Assembly: GCA_910586395.1 (NCBI GenBank) | Contig: CAJUFX010000002.1 | Span: 215,598 to 279,597 of the forward strand | DNA from: an uncultured Bacteroidales bacterium | GTDB taxonomy: Bacteria; Bacteroidota; Bacteroidia; Bacteroidales; P3 | Length of the DNA stretch: 64,000 bases | Reading direction: 5' to 3' | In this document: one piece after another, positions 44,121 to 52,979 of the stretch | Numbering within the stretch: position 1 is the stretch's first letter | Layout of the letters: each line of letters begins with the position of its first letter | Notes under the pieces: generated by a model | What the model was told of the DNA's origin: nothing | What the model saw: only the letters and a program-made list of their open reading frames with translations | Databases searched by the model: none | Position numbers and translations under genes: made by a program

Positions 44121-45449
44121 TTAATGTTGTAACGTCAAGCCGATTTTCCGGAAGTGGGGAACCGTTCCGCCACCGATTTTATTTTTACGTTCCAAGGCTT
44201 TTAAACGCGGTATGATGGTGGCGGAAGAGACATAACCGGCTTTATCCGCTTCACCTGCTTCGGCAGGTGTGGTAAAGCGGAGTTCCGTCACGTCACCCCA
44301 TTCCCCGTTGATGTTTTTGGCCGCTGCAATGGCCACGGCTTCCACGGCCGGGTCGATCTGAAAGTCCGTTTCCATTTCTTCATAGAAGAACCAATAGGCT
44401 GTGGGCATGGGCGGATCGCTCCTTAACTCGCTCCAAAGCGTCTCTTTGTCAACCGTATCGTAGATGGAAGCTTTGTAAACGCCCATCCGATAGCAACTCG
44501 TTTGGTCGTTGGGCGTGAATTTGATGAATTGGCTCGGTTTCATTTCCGGTTCTTCTCCCGAACCCCAATCCGTGAGTTTGTATTCGCCGAGTGTGATGGC
44601 AACCGAGGCTTTTCCCGGGCCGCCGAGTTCCAGCGTGGATACTTCGAATACCTGGTAGGGTGCCAGATTGCCGTTCTCATCCGAGCAGACGATAAAGATC
44701 TCGTGCAGTGTATTGGGAGCCATGTCGGTCCATTCCACCTCGTCAATACCGCTTCTTTCCGTTCCCCACATTTTGATCATCTGGCTGAAGTTGGTAAAGC
44801 CGAACATGGGACCGAACTGCTCGTATTGCTGTTGCATCGTGCCTTTTTCGCCGGCGACACAATAGTATTTGTCCACGTGTTCGTTGGGCGAAACAGCGAT
44901 TTTGAAAGTCTTGAGTGTCCGTTCCAGAATCTCTACGGTTACTTCCGGATTGCCGATGATTTCAGGTGCGGGTGTCGAGAATTCGGCTTTGCAGACACCG
45001 TCTTCAATACCGTACAGGTCGATGCCGACGGTATATACGACGTATTTGCTGTCGGCGTTGAGTTGTATGCCCGAAAGAATGCCTTCCGTAAAATCTTCGT
45101 AATAAGTCGGAGATTCGATGCTGTTCAGATGAGCGATGATTTGCTGGTCATTCGTAATCTGTCCGGCGATAGTAGCCGGTACAACATTTATTTTAAATCC
45201 TTTGCAGGATTCCGTACGGGTTACGGAAAGTTTCAACGAGTCGCAGGTGGCCTCGAGGATTTCGATTTCGGCTTTGACGTCGCCGGCCACATGAGCGAAA
45301 GTAAGGCTGTCCACACGGTCTATGACATGACCGGAATAACCGGCGGCGTTGTGGATGAGCATGCGGTTGGGTGTCTCCGCTTTCTGTTGTGCGGATACGG
45401 GTATGGCGAAAGCCAGACAGGCGATAAGGGCTAATAGAGTCTTTTTCAT
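44121..45449 (-). CDS. Secreted/periplasmic protein with fibronectin-III-like modules, second gene of a pair
   Basis: 442 residues with a signal peptide (M-K-K-T-L-L-A-L-I-A-C...V-S-A-Q). The rest consists of about three fibronectin-like beta modules separated by A-E-I-E-I-L-E and V-T-V-E-I-L-E-style strand starts. There is no visible lipobox and no clear T9SS domain at its C-terminus, unlike its partner. The start codon overlaps the stop of the upstream gene (ATGA, 45446-45449), so both products are made together. I do not recognise a function. Confidence 0.75.
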   Translation of the reverse strand: MKKTLLALIACLAFAIPVSAQQKAETPNRMLIHNAAGYSGHVIDRVDSLTFAHVAGDVKAEIEILEATCDSLKLSVTRTESCKGFKINVVPATIAGQITNDQQIIAHLNSIESPTYYEDFTEGILSGIQLNADSKYVVYTVGIDLYGIEDGVCKAEFSTPAPEIIGNPEVTVEILERTLKTFKIAVSPNEHVDKYYCVAGEKGTMQQQYEQFGPMFGFTNFSQMIKMWGTERSGIDEVEWTDMAPNTLHEIFIVCSDENGNLAPYQVFEVSTLELGGPGKASVAITLGEYKLTDWGSGEEPEMKPSQFIKFTPNDQTSCYRMGVYKASIYDTVDKETLWSELRSDPPMPTAYWFFYEEMETDFQIDPAVEAVAIAAAKNINGEWGDVTELRFTTPAEAGEADKAGYVSSATIIPRLKALERKNKIGGGTVPHFRKIGLTLQH

Positions 45450-45958
45450 TTTTTGATGAATTTAATGGTTTTTGAATGGATGGTTACGAAATAGAGGCCG
45501 GGCTTGAGTCCGCTCACGTCCAGATCTTCACCTTGCCAGATGGTGGAGAAGACGGTTGTACCGGTCATGGCGGCGATTTTCAGTACCGTCCGGCTGCCGT
45601 CGTGGCCGTTTATGCGCAAGAGTCCGCCCACGGGATTGCAGGCGAGGCGCAGGCGGGCGGCGTCATAGAGCCGTTCGTTGGCCGATGAATCGTTTCCGCC
45701 CGGCCCTGTAACCGTATCGTTGCTGAACGATATGGACCGCACGTCGGTATAGTCGAAGCCTATCGGTTTCTCATCCGGAGACGGGACTATTTTGAAGTCT
45801 TTCTCCGAAAACGTCACCTTGGTTTCGACCGTGAGGTTGATTTGATGTGCCGGAGTTCCCGCGTCCGCGGGTTTCACCACCAGCACTTTCGCTTGGGTCA
45901 GTCCGCCACCCGCAAGGGTCAGCAGGCCAGCCAACGCAAGTTTTGATTTTTTCCTCAT
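45446..45958 (-). CDS. Small secreted protein with T9SS-like C-terminal domain
   Basis: 170 residues. Signal peptide (L-A-L-A-G-L-L-T-L-A-G-G-G-L-T-Q-A). The first mature ~60 residues include F-D-Y-T-D-V-R-S-I-S-F, a segment frequent in Bacteroidales secreted proteins. The last ~70 residues (L-A-C-N-P-V-G-G-L-L...V-L-K-I-A...G-L-K-P-G-L-Y-F-V-T-I...F-I-K-K) form a type-A sorting domain. It is the first gene of a two-gene operon whose promoter spacer is a TA tract, so the pair may be switched on and off. Confidence 0.75.
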   Translation of the reverse strand: MRKKSKLALAGLLTLAGGGLTQAKVLVVKPADAGTPAHQINLTVETKVTFSEKDFKIVPSPDEKPIGFDYTDVRSISFSNDTVTGPGGNDSSANERLYDAARLRLACNPVGGLLRINGHDGSRTVLKIAAMTGTTVFSTIWQGEDLDVSGLKPGLYFVTIHSKTIKFIKK

Positions 45959-46028
45959 GTTGTGATGTTTATAGGTTAATGATAGATGATTGTTTGCCCG
46001 ATTCGTTATGGATGCAGGCGGGCAATGA

Positions 46029-46059
46029 CAAAGTTAATATATATATAGTAAAAGTCAAA
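46029..46059 (-). promoter_or_regulatory. Promoter with a TA-repeat spacer (secreted-protein pair)
   Basis: Minus strand TTTG (46056-46059), 19-bp spacer, TAACTTTG (46029-46036), about 70 bp upstream of the 170-residue protein. The tract (AT)5A occupies 46037-46047, the -7-proximal half of the spacer, so gain or loss of a TA unit would change the -33/-7 distance. Confidence 0.78.
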
Positions 46060-46157
46060 ATTTTCCGAAAATTCGGAAAAGGCCGGAAAAGGCCGGAAAG
46101 CGGAGATGCGGGGTGTCTTTCGACACGGACTCAGAATCGGGATGTGGAATAAAACAG

Positions 46158-46187
46158 AAAGACCCGACGGTACACCGTCGGGTCTTT
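46158..46187. terminator. Hairpin terminator after the OsmC gene
   Basis: 14-bp perfect inverted repeat (46158-46171 with 46174-46187), GC-rich core flanked by AAA and TTT, 36 bp beyond the OsmC stop on the minus strand. Confidence 0.75.
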
Positions 46188-46222
46188 CCACGTCAAGGAG
46201 TCAAGCTCCATGTATCGCCGGG

Positions 46223-46630
46223 TTACCAAAGGAGCTCCAAGCCGATTTTCACGACCTCGTGCAACGTGTTGTGTACGGCGCACGTATGGGCCGCGCGTTC
46301 CAGCGTCAGTTTTTCCTTGTCGGAATAGCCTTTTGGCGGCATCTGGATCCGTACGCGGATTTCGGCGATGCGGCGCGGCGGCTCGCTCGTCATGATTTTC
46401 TCGATATCGGCCGTCGCCCCTTGAATGTCGATGTCGCGTTTGGCCGCGAAAATGCCCATCGTCGTCAGGATGCAGTTGCCGAGCGCGACGGCGCAAAGGT
46501 CGGTGGGCGAGAAAGAAGCGCCCTTGCCTGCATTGTCGGTGGGCGCGTCGGTAATCAGGCGCGTGCCGCTCTGCAGGTGTTCGCTTTCCACGCGCAGGTC
46601 ACCGAGGTAAACGGATTTCATTTTGGTCAT
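46223..46630 (-). CDS. OsmC-family protein (thiol peroxidase-like)
   Basis: 135 residues (ATG 46621 is an alternative start). The two family cysteines are present: C53 in L-G-N-C-I-L-T-T-M and C117 in A-H-T-C-A-V-H-N-T-L. OsmC/Ohr/YhfA proteins reduce organic hydroperoxides or bind related ligands through this pair. The sequence is closest in style to the YhfA-like branch. It lies 18 bp downstream of the GNAT gene at the end of the lysine operon and precedes a terminator, so it may be its last gene. Confidence 0.88.
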   Translation of the reverse strand: MTKMKSVYLGDLRVESEHLQSGTRLITDAPTDNAGKGASFSPTDLCAVALGNCILTTMGIFAAKRDIDIQGATADIEKIMTSEPPRRIAEIRVRIQMPPKGYSDKEKLTLERAAHTCAVHNTLHEVVKIGLELLW

Positions 46631-46648
46631 CGTGAAATGGATTTAAGG

Positions 46649-47431
46649 TTACGGCCGCGGACTATCCGCATAGACATATTCGTAAAGGCTCTGTTTTACC
46701 TGCTCGTATCGCCAAGGTAACAGCGCGTCGTCCGGAATAAGCACCTGCGGTGCCTTGCGGCCGTTCGTCGCGCGGAGGTCGGTATGCGCGGCCGCTTCCA
46801 TAAGATAAAGCGGCACGGCGTCTTTATCGGGCGCGTAGGCGGGCTGCTTGTAGTCGCACGGGAACAGTTTGAGACCCAATTGCTCGTAAAACGCGATGCG
46901 GCGTCTGGCGATTTTGTTTTCGGGCGGTTCCACTTCTATGATGACGGGCTTGGCCGCCCATCGCAGGAACTGGCTCAGGAACAAGGCACCGATGCCTTTC
47001 CCGCGCAAATCCTCATGAATGGCGAAATGACCGCCGTAGATAAAGTCTTCGAGTTCCCAATAGATGAAGAAGCCGGCCCGTTCGCCCTCGTAGGTAATCA
47101 AGCCCACGCAGACTTCGGGTTGTCCCATTTCTTCTATGAGCTGATCCCGGCTGCGCCTTTCGGCCGGCGGGAACGCCTCCTGATAGACGTCGTAAAGAAA
47201 ATCGAAATCGGGATCGTGTTCCGATAAGACCGGCCGGTAGCCGATGCCTTCCTCCAGTTCGGGCGCATGCAAAGCCGCCGGTACGACGGGATGCGGTATC
47301 GGCGCATGCGTTTCTTCCGGATGATGAGAGGCGGCCTGAGCCGCCGCGGGTTGCGGAGGAACTTCGCTCAAGCCGTCCTCGCGCATGCCGGCCTCGTGGC
47401 CGGCGTTTTTACTGTCGCTGTCCATAGTCAT
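46649..47431 (-). CDS. GNAT-family N-acetyltransferase with a low-complexity N-terminal extension
   Basis: 260 residues from ATG 47431; the in-frame TTG at 47443 is not needed, and ATG 47425 is possible. The acetyl-CoA loop R-G-K-G-I-G-A-L-F-L (residues ~141-150) follows H-E-D-L as in GNAT motif A, and F-Y-E-Q-L-G-L follows in motif B. The first ~65 residues are an Ala/His/Pro/Glu-rich extension without a recognised fold. It starts directly after atoA and seems part of the lysine operon. A role in acetylating a lysine-derived amine is possible but only suggested by context. Confidence 0.82.
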   Translation of the reverse strand: MTMDSDSKNAGHEAGMREDGLSEVPPQPAAAQAASHHPEETHAPIPHPVVPAALHAPELEEGIGYRPVLSEHDPDFDFLYDVYQEAFPPAERRSRDQLIEEMGQPEVCVGLITYEGERAGFFIYWELEDFIYGGHFAIHEDLRGKGIGALFLSQFLRWAAKPVIIEVEPPENKIARRRIAFYEQLGLKLFPCDYKQPAYAPDKDAVPLYLMEAAAHTDLRATNGRKAPQVLIPDDALLPWRYEQVKQSLYEYVYADSPRP

Positions 47432-47443
47432 GTCGAACCTCAA

Positions 47444-48100
47444 TTAGAACATCGGTTTCAGGTCGGGCGAAACGATGAGTTTCGCTTCCGTCGCCGCCTG
47501 TACGTCCTCCGGCTTGAAGTCGGGGTTGATTTCGATCAACTCGATGCCGGCCGGTGTCACGCGCATGACGCCCATTTCGGTCACGATCAGGTTGACCCGG
47601 CCTTTGGCCGTCAAGGGTAACGTACATTTCTTTAAAATCTTGGGATTGCCTTTGGCCGTGTGTTCCATGGCCAGGATCACGAGTTTCGCGCCCGTGAGCA
47701 GGTCCATCGCGCCACCCATGCCGGGGGTCATCTTGCCGGGGATCATCCAGTTGGCCAAGTCGCCCTGTTCGTCCACCTGCATCGCGCCCAATACCGTCGC
47801 GTCCACATGGCCGCCGCGGATGATGCCGAAAGAGGTCGCGCTGTCGAACGAACACGCGCCCAAGGCGGGGGAGGTAAAGCCGCCGCCGGCGTTGATGTAT
47901 TCGGGATCCTCCTGGCCTTCGGCCGGCGTGGCGCCCATGCCGAGCAACCCGTTTTCCGATTGCAATACCACCTTGACGCCGGGCGCCAAGTAGTTGGGAA
48001 CGGCCGTAGGCAGGCCGATGCCGAGGTTCACGACGTCGCCGTTCTTAAGTTCTTTGGCCACGCGCCGCGCGATGATTTCGCGCATTTGATTTTTATCCAT
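47444..48100 (-). CDS. atoA: Acetoacetate/butyrate CoA-transferase, beta subunit
   Basis: 218 residues from ATG 48100. The active-site segment S-E-N-G-L-L-G-M-G (glutamate that forms the CoA thioester, ~residue 46) is clear, followed by G-G-x-D-A-T-V-L-G-A-M-Q and G-G-A-M-D-L. With AtoD it moves CoA between acetoacetyl-CoA/butyryl-CoA and acetate, the step that links lysine cleavage products to butyrate. The alpha subunit is encoded at the other end of the operon (54278-54922), not next to it. It follows kamE by 17 bp. Confidence 0.93.
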   Translation of the reverse strand: MDKNQMREIIARRVAKELKNGDVVNLGIGLPTAVPNYLAPGVKVVLQSENGLLGMGATPAEGQEDPEYINAGGGFTSPALGACSFDSATSFGIIRGGHVDATVLGAMQVDEQGDLANWMIPGKMTPGMGGAMDLLTGAKLVILAMEHTAKGNPKILKKCTLPLTAKGRVNLIVTEMGVMRVTPAGIELIEINPDFKPEDVQAATEAKLIVSPDLKPMF

Positions 48101-48117
48101 AGTCGTGTTGTTTCTGA

Positions 48118-48906
48118 TTATTTGCCCATTCTTTTGGCCAGTTCCTGGGCGATGAACGAAGCCACGTCGTCGGCATAGGTATTCATGCCGAAACCGGCGT
48201 CGAAGCCTATTTCCTTGGCTAATTCGTAGGAGACGCGCGGGCCGCCGCAGCATACGATCATCTGCTGACGCAGGTTCTCAGCCTCCATCATCTCGATGAA
48301 TTCCGTCATGTTTTGGATGTGGATGTCCTTTTGGGTCACGGTCTGCGAAACCAGGATGGCGTCGGCCTTGAGTTCGATGGCCTTGGCGATGAGGTCTTCG
48401 TTGAGTACCTGGCTGCCGAGGTTATAGGCCTCTATCATATCGTAGCGTTCCAGGCCGTAGTGGCCGGCAAAGCCTTTCATGTTCATGATGGCGTCTATGC
48501 CGACGGTATGTGCGTCGGTGCCGGTGCTCGCCCCCACCACCACGAGCTTGCGCCCGATGTGGCGGCGGATGAACTCGTCCGTTTCCTCCATGCCCATGAC
48601 GTTGGATTCCACTTTCGGCACGTGGATGGCCGTATAGTCCACCGTATGCGTGCAGTTGCCGTAGGCGTTGAAGAACGTAAAACCTTCCGTCAGCTCCTTA
48701 TAGAACACAATCTGCGGGTTCTCGAACCCCATTTTACGCATCAGCTGTTTGGCCGCCTCAATGGCTTCGTCGCCGGCCGGCACGGGCAGCGTGAAACTCA
48801 ACTGCGTCTTGCCGTCGTTCATCGTGTCGCCGTAAGGCTTGATGCGTTTGGGATCGAACGTCTTGTCTATCTGTTCGGTCGATGTAGAATACAAACCTCC
48901 GCTCAT
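48118..48906 (-). CDS. kamE: Lysine 5,6-aminomutase, beta (B12-binding) subunit
   Basis: 262 residues. The cobalamin-binding D-A-H-T-V-G (D131-x-H133-x-x-G136) and the PLP-binding lysine position K144 coincide with the residue numbers of the Clostridium sticklandii enzyme; S-Q-T-V-T-Q-K-D and C-C-G-G-P-R belong to the Rossmann B12 domain. With KamD it moves the terminal amino group of beta-lysine from C6 to C5, using adenosylcobalamin and PLP. Starts 1 bp after kamD ends. Confidence 0.96.
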   Translation of the reverse strand: MSGGLYSTSTEQIDKTFDPKRIKPYGDTMNDGKTQLSFTLPVPAGDEAIEAAKQLMRKMGFENPQIVFYKELTEGFTFFNAYGNCTHTVDYTAIHVPKVESNVMGMEETDEFIRRHIGRKLVVVGASTGTDAHTVGIDAIMNMKGFAGHYGLERYDMIEAYNLGSQVLNEDLIAKAIELKADAILVSQTVTQKDIHIQNMTEFIEMMEAENLRQQMIVCCGGPRVSYELAKEIGFDAGFGMNTYADDVASFIAQELAKRMGK

Positions 48907-48907
48907 A

Positions 48908-50473
48908 TCAGTTTCCTTTCTTCATTAAAGCAATAAACGGGTTGCTGTACGACTTGCCCTTGGCCGCCACGCCCTGCAGACCCTTGCCACCGGTCTTGGG
49001 ACGCTTGATGTCGGCGAAAATGCCTTTTTCCAAAGCTGTGAACAGACCCTCTTTTTCGATTTTCTGCAACAGTTGCAGGGCCTCGTCCAAGACGAACTGC
49101 GCGCGTTTGCGGATGATGCCGTCTTGCTTGAATTCCATTTCCTCGCCTATATCCTTCATGTTGTTGAAGATGTATTTGGCGTTCTCGATAGAGAGGAAGC
49201 GGTCGCTCATGAACGGCGTGTGGATGGCCTCGGTCGGCATCCCCAATAATTGGATGCCTTGGTTCGTCCAGATGCCGATCTGATTGAACAGCGCGTCCTG
49301 GATATGCCCGCGGAAGATGTTGCCCGTCATGAACTTGGTGGGCGGCATGTATTTCAGCGTGGCTTTCGGGAATATTTCGCGCGTCATCTGCGCCTGCGCC
49401 AGTTCGAGCAGGAAGCCGTTTTCCAGCATCGGATCCATTTCAAACGCGTGACCCAGCCCCATCTGTTCTTCGGGCAGGCCGGCCAACAGGGCCAGCTGCT
49501 CGTTGATGAAGTCTGAGGCCAGCACGGTATGCGCCTCGCTCACGGCGTCGGCCGTGGTCAGGTAATTGTCTTCGCCCGTGTTGATGATCACGCCCGCAAA
49601 GGCGTTGATGACGCGCGAGAAATACTGATCGACGAGCGTGCGCTGCATGTTGATGTCACGGAAAAGAATGCCGTAGAGCGCGTCGTTGAGCATGACGTCC
49701 AGACCTTCCAAGGCCCCCATGACGGCGATTTCGGGCATGCAGAGGCCGGAGCAGTAGTTGCAGAGCCGGATATAGCGGCCTACTTCTTCGCCCACCTCGT
49801 CCAAGGCCTTGCGCATGATGCGGAAGTTCTCCTGCGTGGCCATCGTGCCGCCGAAGCCTTCCGTGGTGGCGCCGTAAGGCACGTAGTCCAACAGGCTCTG
49901 GCCCGTGGTGCGGATCACCGCCACCACGTCGGCGCCCTGCCGGGCCGCGGCCTGTGCCTGCACCACATCTTCGTAGATGTTGCCGGTGGCCACGATGACG
50001 TAGAGGTAAGGCTTGGGGCCTTCGCCGATGGTCTGCAGATATTTCTCGCGCCGCGCCCGCCGATCGCGGATACGTTCGATGGAAGCGTCCACATAGGGTT
50101 GCAGGGCGGCCTCACGCTGCTGGGGCGTGGCCACCGGGAATTTCTCTATCTCGCACAGGCCGCGCGCCAAGGCTTCGGCCACCTGTTGCGGCGTTTTGCC
50201 TTCGGCCACGACGGCATTGCCGATCGCGAACATGACGCCTTCGCCCAAAAGGCCGCTGTCTTTCATCGCGTCCACCACCACATTGGGCAGGGGCACGCCG
50301 TTCTCGTCCACGCCGTCGATGCCCAAAAGGCGGGCTATCGTGCGTTCCACTGCCACGGTGGTATAGCCGTCCACGAACTGCTGTACGTCTTCGGCAATGC
50401 GGGCGGCCGACATCTTGGCCGCCTCCACCTTGGCGAAATCCAAACCTAATTTGCTCTTCTTTTCCTCCGCCAT
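48908..50473 (-). CDS. kamD: Lysine 5,6-aminomutase, alpha subunit
   Basis: 521 residues, the length expected of KamD (about 515-520). A long (beta/alpha)8 barrel with L-Y-V-I-V-A-T-G-N-I-Y-E-D, R-T-T-G-Q-S-L-L-D-Y-V-P-Y-G-A-T-T-E-G (split here, residues ~190-208) and L-C-N-Y-C-S-G-L-C-M-P-E-I. It binds PLP and the substrate and works with KamE on beta-lysine. It lies 4 bp downstream of kamA and 1 bp upstream of kamE. B12-dependent mutases of this kind inactivate during turnover and need a reactivase; none is adjacent here. Confidence 0.96.
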   Translation of the reverse strand: MAEEKKSKLGLDFAKVEAAKMSAARIAEDVQQFVDGYTTVAVERTIARLLGIDGVDENGVPLPNVVVDAMKDSGLLGEGVMFAIGNAVVAEGKTPQQVAEALARGLCEIEKFPVATPQQREAALQPYVDASIERIRDRRARREKYLQTIGEGPKPYLYVIVATGNIYEDVVQAQAAARQGADVVAVIRTTGQSLLDYVPYGATTEGFGGTMATQENFRIMRKALDEVGEEVGRYIRLCNYCSGLCMPEIAVMGALEGLDVMLNDALYGILFRDINMQRTLVDQYFSRVINAFAGVIINTGEDNYLTTADAVSEAHTVLASDFINEQLALLAGLPEEQMGLGHAFEMDPMLENGFLLELAQAQMTREIFPKATLKYMPPTKFMTGNIFRGHIQDALFNQIGIWTNQGIQLLGMPTEAIHTPFMSDRFLSIENAKYIFNNMKDIGEEMEFKQDGIIRKRAQFVLDEALQLLQKIEKEGLFTALEKGIFADIKRPKTGGKGLQGVAAKGKSYSNPFIALMKKGN

Positions 50474-50477
50474 CGGA

Positions 50478-51725
50478 TTAGTGTTTTTCGTTGCGTTTCT
50501 TTCTGTCCAGATTGTCCGGTTCCAACGAAATGCCGTCCGCCTTTCCGCACATGAGCGCGCTCACGCCCTCGGTCTTGAGGTTGCGGTCGTTTTCCATGGC
50601 CGTCTCGTTGTCGTAATTCGTCGGTTCGGTATAGGTCGTGATGACGCCCTCGTAGTTCCGCAGGATCACCTTGCCCGTACCTTGCGAAATGAGGTAGTTC
50701 GGCATGACGGGAATCTTGCCGCCGCCGCCCGGCGCATCCACGACGAACGTCGGCACGGCGTAGCCCGAGATATGGCCTCTCAGGCCCTCGATGATTTCGA
50801 TGCCCTTGGCCACGGGCGTGCGGAAGTGTTCCAAGCCCATGGAAAGGTCGCATTGGTAGATATAATACGGTCTCACGCGGATTTTGACGAGGTTGCACAT
50901 GAGTTTCTTCATGACCTCCACCGAGTCGTTCACGCCGCGCAACAGAACCGACTGGTTGCCGAGCGGGATGCCGGCGTTGGCCAGACGGGCGCAGGCGCCG
51001 GCCGACTCTTCCGTGATTTCGTTCGAATGGTTGAAGTGGGTGTTGAGCCAGATCGGGTGGTATTTGCTCAGCATGGCCACGAGTTCGGGCGTGATGCGCT
51101 GCGGGCAGACCACGGGCGTGCGGCTGCCGATGCGGATGATTTCCACATGGGGAATGGCGCGCAGGCGTTTGATGATGGATTCCAATACTTGGTCCGAAAC
51201 CAAAAGCGCGTCCCCGCCTGAGAGCAGTACGTCCCGTACCTGAGGCGTCTTGGCGATGTATTCAATCGCCTTGTCGATGCGTTCGGCCGGCGACTCGCAG
51301 TCGTGCTGGCCGGCAAAGCGGCGCCGCGTGCAGTGGCGGCAGTACATCGAACACTGGTCGGTGATGAGGAGCAGCACGCGGTCCGGATAACGGTGCGTGA
51401 GGCCCGGCACCGGCGAATCCGAGTCTTCGTGCAGCGGATCCAACAGGTCGGCGGCCGACCGGTGGGTTTCCAAGCCCATCGGGATGGCCTGACGGCGCAC
51501 GGGGTCGTGCGGATCGTCCGGGTTGATCAGGCTCAGGTAATACGGCGTAATCGCCATACGCAACGTCTTGAGCGTCTGTTTGACCCCTTCTTCTTCAGCG
51601 GGGGTGAGGCTGATGTATTTCTTGAGGTCTTCCAATGTCTCTATGCGGTTCTGTACCTGCCACGTCCAGTCGTTCCACTGGGCATCGGTCACATGGGGAA
51701 ACATCTCTTTTCTTCTGCTGGCCAT
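50478..51725 (-). CDS. kamA: L-lysine 2,3-aminomutase (radical SAM, PLP)
   Basis: 415 residues. The radical-SAM cluster motif C-S-M-Y-C-R-H-C has cysteines at 125, 129 and 132, exactly as in the Clostridium subterminale enzyme; G-G-D-A-L-L, and D-x-x-G-G-G-G-K in the C-terminal part (PLP lysine region) are also present. It converts L-lysine to L-beta-lysine, the first step of the fermentation. kamD follows after 4 bp. A 125-bp gap upstream, containing a weak stem (GAAAGGCT/AGCCTTTC, 51787-51832), separates it from kdd and may hold a processing site or secondary promoter. Confidence 0.97.
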   Translation of the reverse strand: MASRRKEMFPHVTDAQWNDWTWQVQNRIETLEDLKKYISLTPAEEEGVKQTLKTLRMAITPYYLSLINPDDPHDPVRRQAIPMGLETHRSAADLLDPLHEDSDSPVPGLTHRYPDRVLLLITDQCSMYCRHCTRRRFAGQHDCESPAERIDKAIEYIAKTPQVRDVLLSGGDALLVSDQVLESIIKRLRAIPHVEIIRIGSRTPVVCPQRITPELVAMLSKYHPIWLNTHFNHSNEITEESAGACARLANAGIPLGNQSVLLRGVNDSVEVMKKLMCNLVKIRVRPYYIYQCDLSMGLEHFRTPVAKGIEIIEGLRGHISGYAVPTFVVDAPGGGGKIPVMPNYLISQGTGKVILRNYEGVITTYTEPTNYDNETAMENDRNLKTEGVSALMCGKADGISLEPDNLDRKKRNEKH

Positions 51726-51850
51726 AGTAAATCTTTATATCACCGTTAAACAAATTGCCCCGAAAGGCGAAGGTAAAGATGTGTCGGAAAGGCTAAGAGG
51801 CAGGCATAGCACCGGCGCCAATCAGCCTTTCTGGCACATCCTGGGGAAAA

Positions 51851-52894
51851 TTAAGCGTAGAGGTCCGTGAAAACCTTGCGCAACGCCTCGTTCTCGCGCA
51901 GTTCCTGCAGCGTGATTTCGGCATGGCCCTTCGTGTAGCCGTTGCCGACAATCATCGTGACGTCCTTGCCGACGCCTTCCGCGCCCAAAGCCGCTTTCGT
52001 GAACGAAGTGGCCATCGAGAAGAAATAAACCACACCGTCGTCTTTCGTGCAGATGATGCTGGCCATTTCCGTATTTTCGATGTTCACGTTGTTGATCGTC
52101 ACGTCGCAGAGCTGGCCTTTCGTCAGTTCTTCGATTTTCTCGTAAATCGCGACGGGCTGCGTGGCGTCGGCCGTGAACACGTGGTCGCAGAAACCGAGAT
52201 CCGTAAGGCGTTTGGCGCTCTTTTCACTGTGGCAGAGGCCGATGACCTTGCCCGTCACGCCGGCGCGTTTCTTGGCTTCGTAGCAGCAGAGCATGCCCGA
52301 TTTGCCGCCCGCGCCGATAATCAAGACCGTGTCGCCGGGTTTGACCAATTTGGCCGTCTGGGCCGGCGCACCGGCTACGTCCAAAGCCGAAAGGGCGAGG
52401 TTTTCGGGCAGATCGGAAGGAATCTTGGCATAGATGCCGCTTTCGAACAGGATGGCCTTGCCGTCGATATCGACTTGGTCGATGTCGGCGCGGATGTCCT
52501 TGATTTTGTCGATGCGCAACGGCGTGAGCGACAACGAAACCAACGTAGCGATCTTGTCACCTTCCTTGAGGTCGATTTTGCCTTTGAGCGCGTCGCCGAT
52601 TTTTTCCACGGTGCCGAGCAGCATGCCGCCCGAACCCGTTACGGGATTGCGGTGTTTGCCTTGTTTTTCCACGATGCCGAGCATGATTTCGGCAATCTTG
52701 GCCTTGTCGCCGCCGGCCTGTTCTTCGATTTGCGTGAAGCTGGCGGAGTCTATGTTCAGCGTCTGTACGTCAATGAGGATTTCATTGTCGTAGAGCACGT
52801 CCATGTTGTTGTCGATTTTGTCGGCGGGTTGGGGGAGAACGCCTTTGGGCGAAATGACGCGGTGCGTACCGTATTTGTTTCCTTTGGGTTGCAT
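51851..52894 (-). CDS. kdd: L-erythro-3,5-diaminohexanoate dehydrogenase
   Basis: 347 residues. The N-terminal K-G-N-K-Y-G-T-H-R-V and the Rossmann fold V-L-I-I-G-A-G-G-K-S-G-M-L-C (residues ~190-203) match Kdd of Fusobacterium and clostridia. It oxidises 3,5-diaminohexanoate to 3-keto-5-aminohexanoate with NAD(P)+, releasing ammonia. It lies 85 bp downstream of kce in the same direction. Confidence 0.94.
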   Translation of the reverse strand: MQPKGNKYGTHRVISPKGVLPQPADKIDNNMDVLYDNEILIDVQTLNIDSASFTQIEEQAGGDKAKIAEIMLGIVEKQGKHRNPVTGSGGMLLGTVEKIGDALKGKIDLKEGDKIATLVSLSLTPLRIDKIKDIRADIDQVDIDGKAILFESGIYAKIPSDLPENLALSALDVAGAPAQTAKLVKPGDTVLIIGAGGKSGMLCCYEAKKRAGVTGKVIGLCHSEKSAKRLTDLGFCDHVFTADATQPVAIYEKIEELTKGQLCDVTINNVNIENTEMASIICTKDDGVVYFFSMATSFTKAALGAEGVGKDVTMIVGNGYTKGHAEITLQELRENEALRKVFTDLYA

Positions 52895-52979
52895 GTTTTT
52901 ATAAGTTTAATGGTTGTTAATTCGGTTTGTTGTTCTATTCTTTTTCCCGGGTGATCCCACGCTTTTTCCGGCCTCTCGC

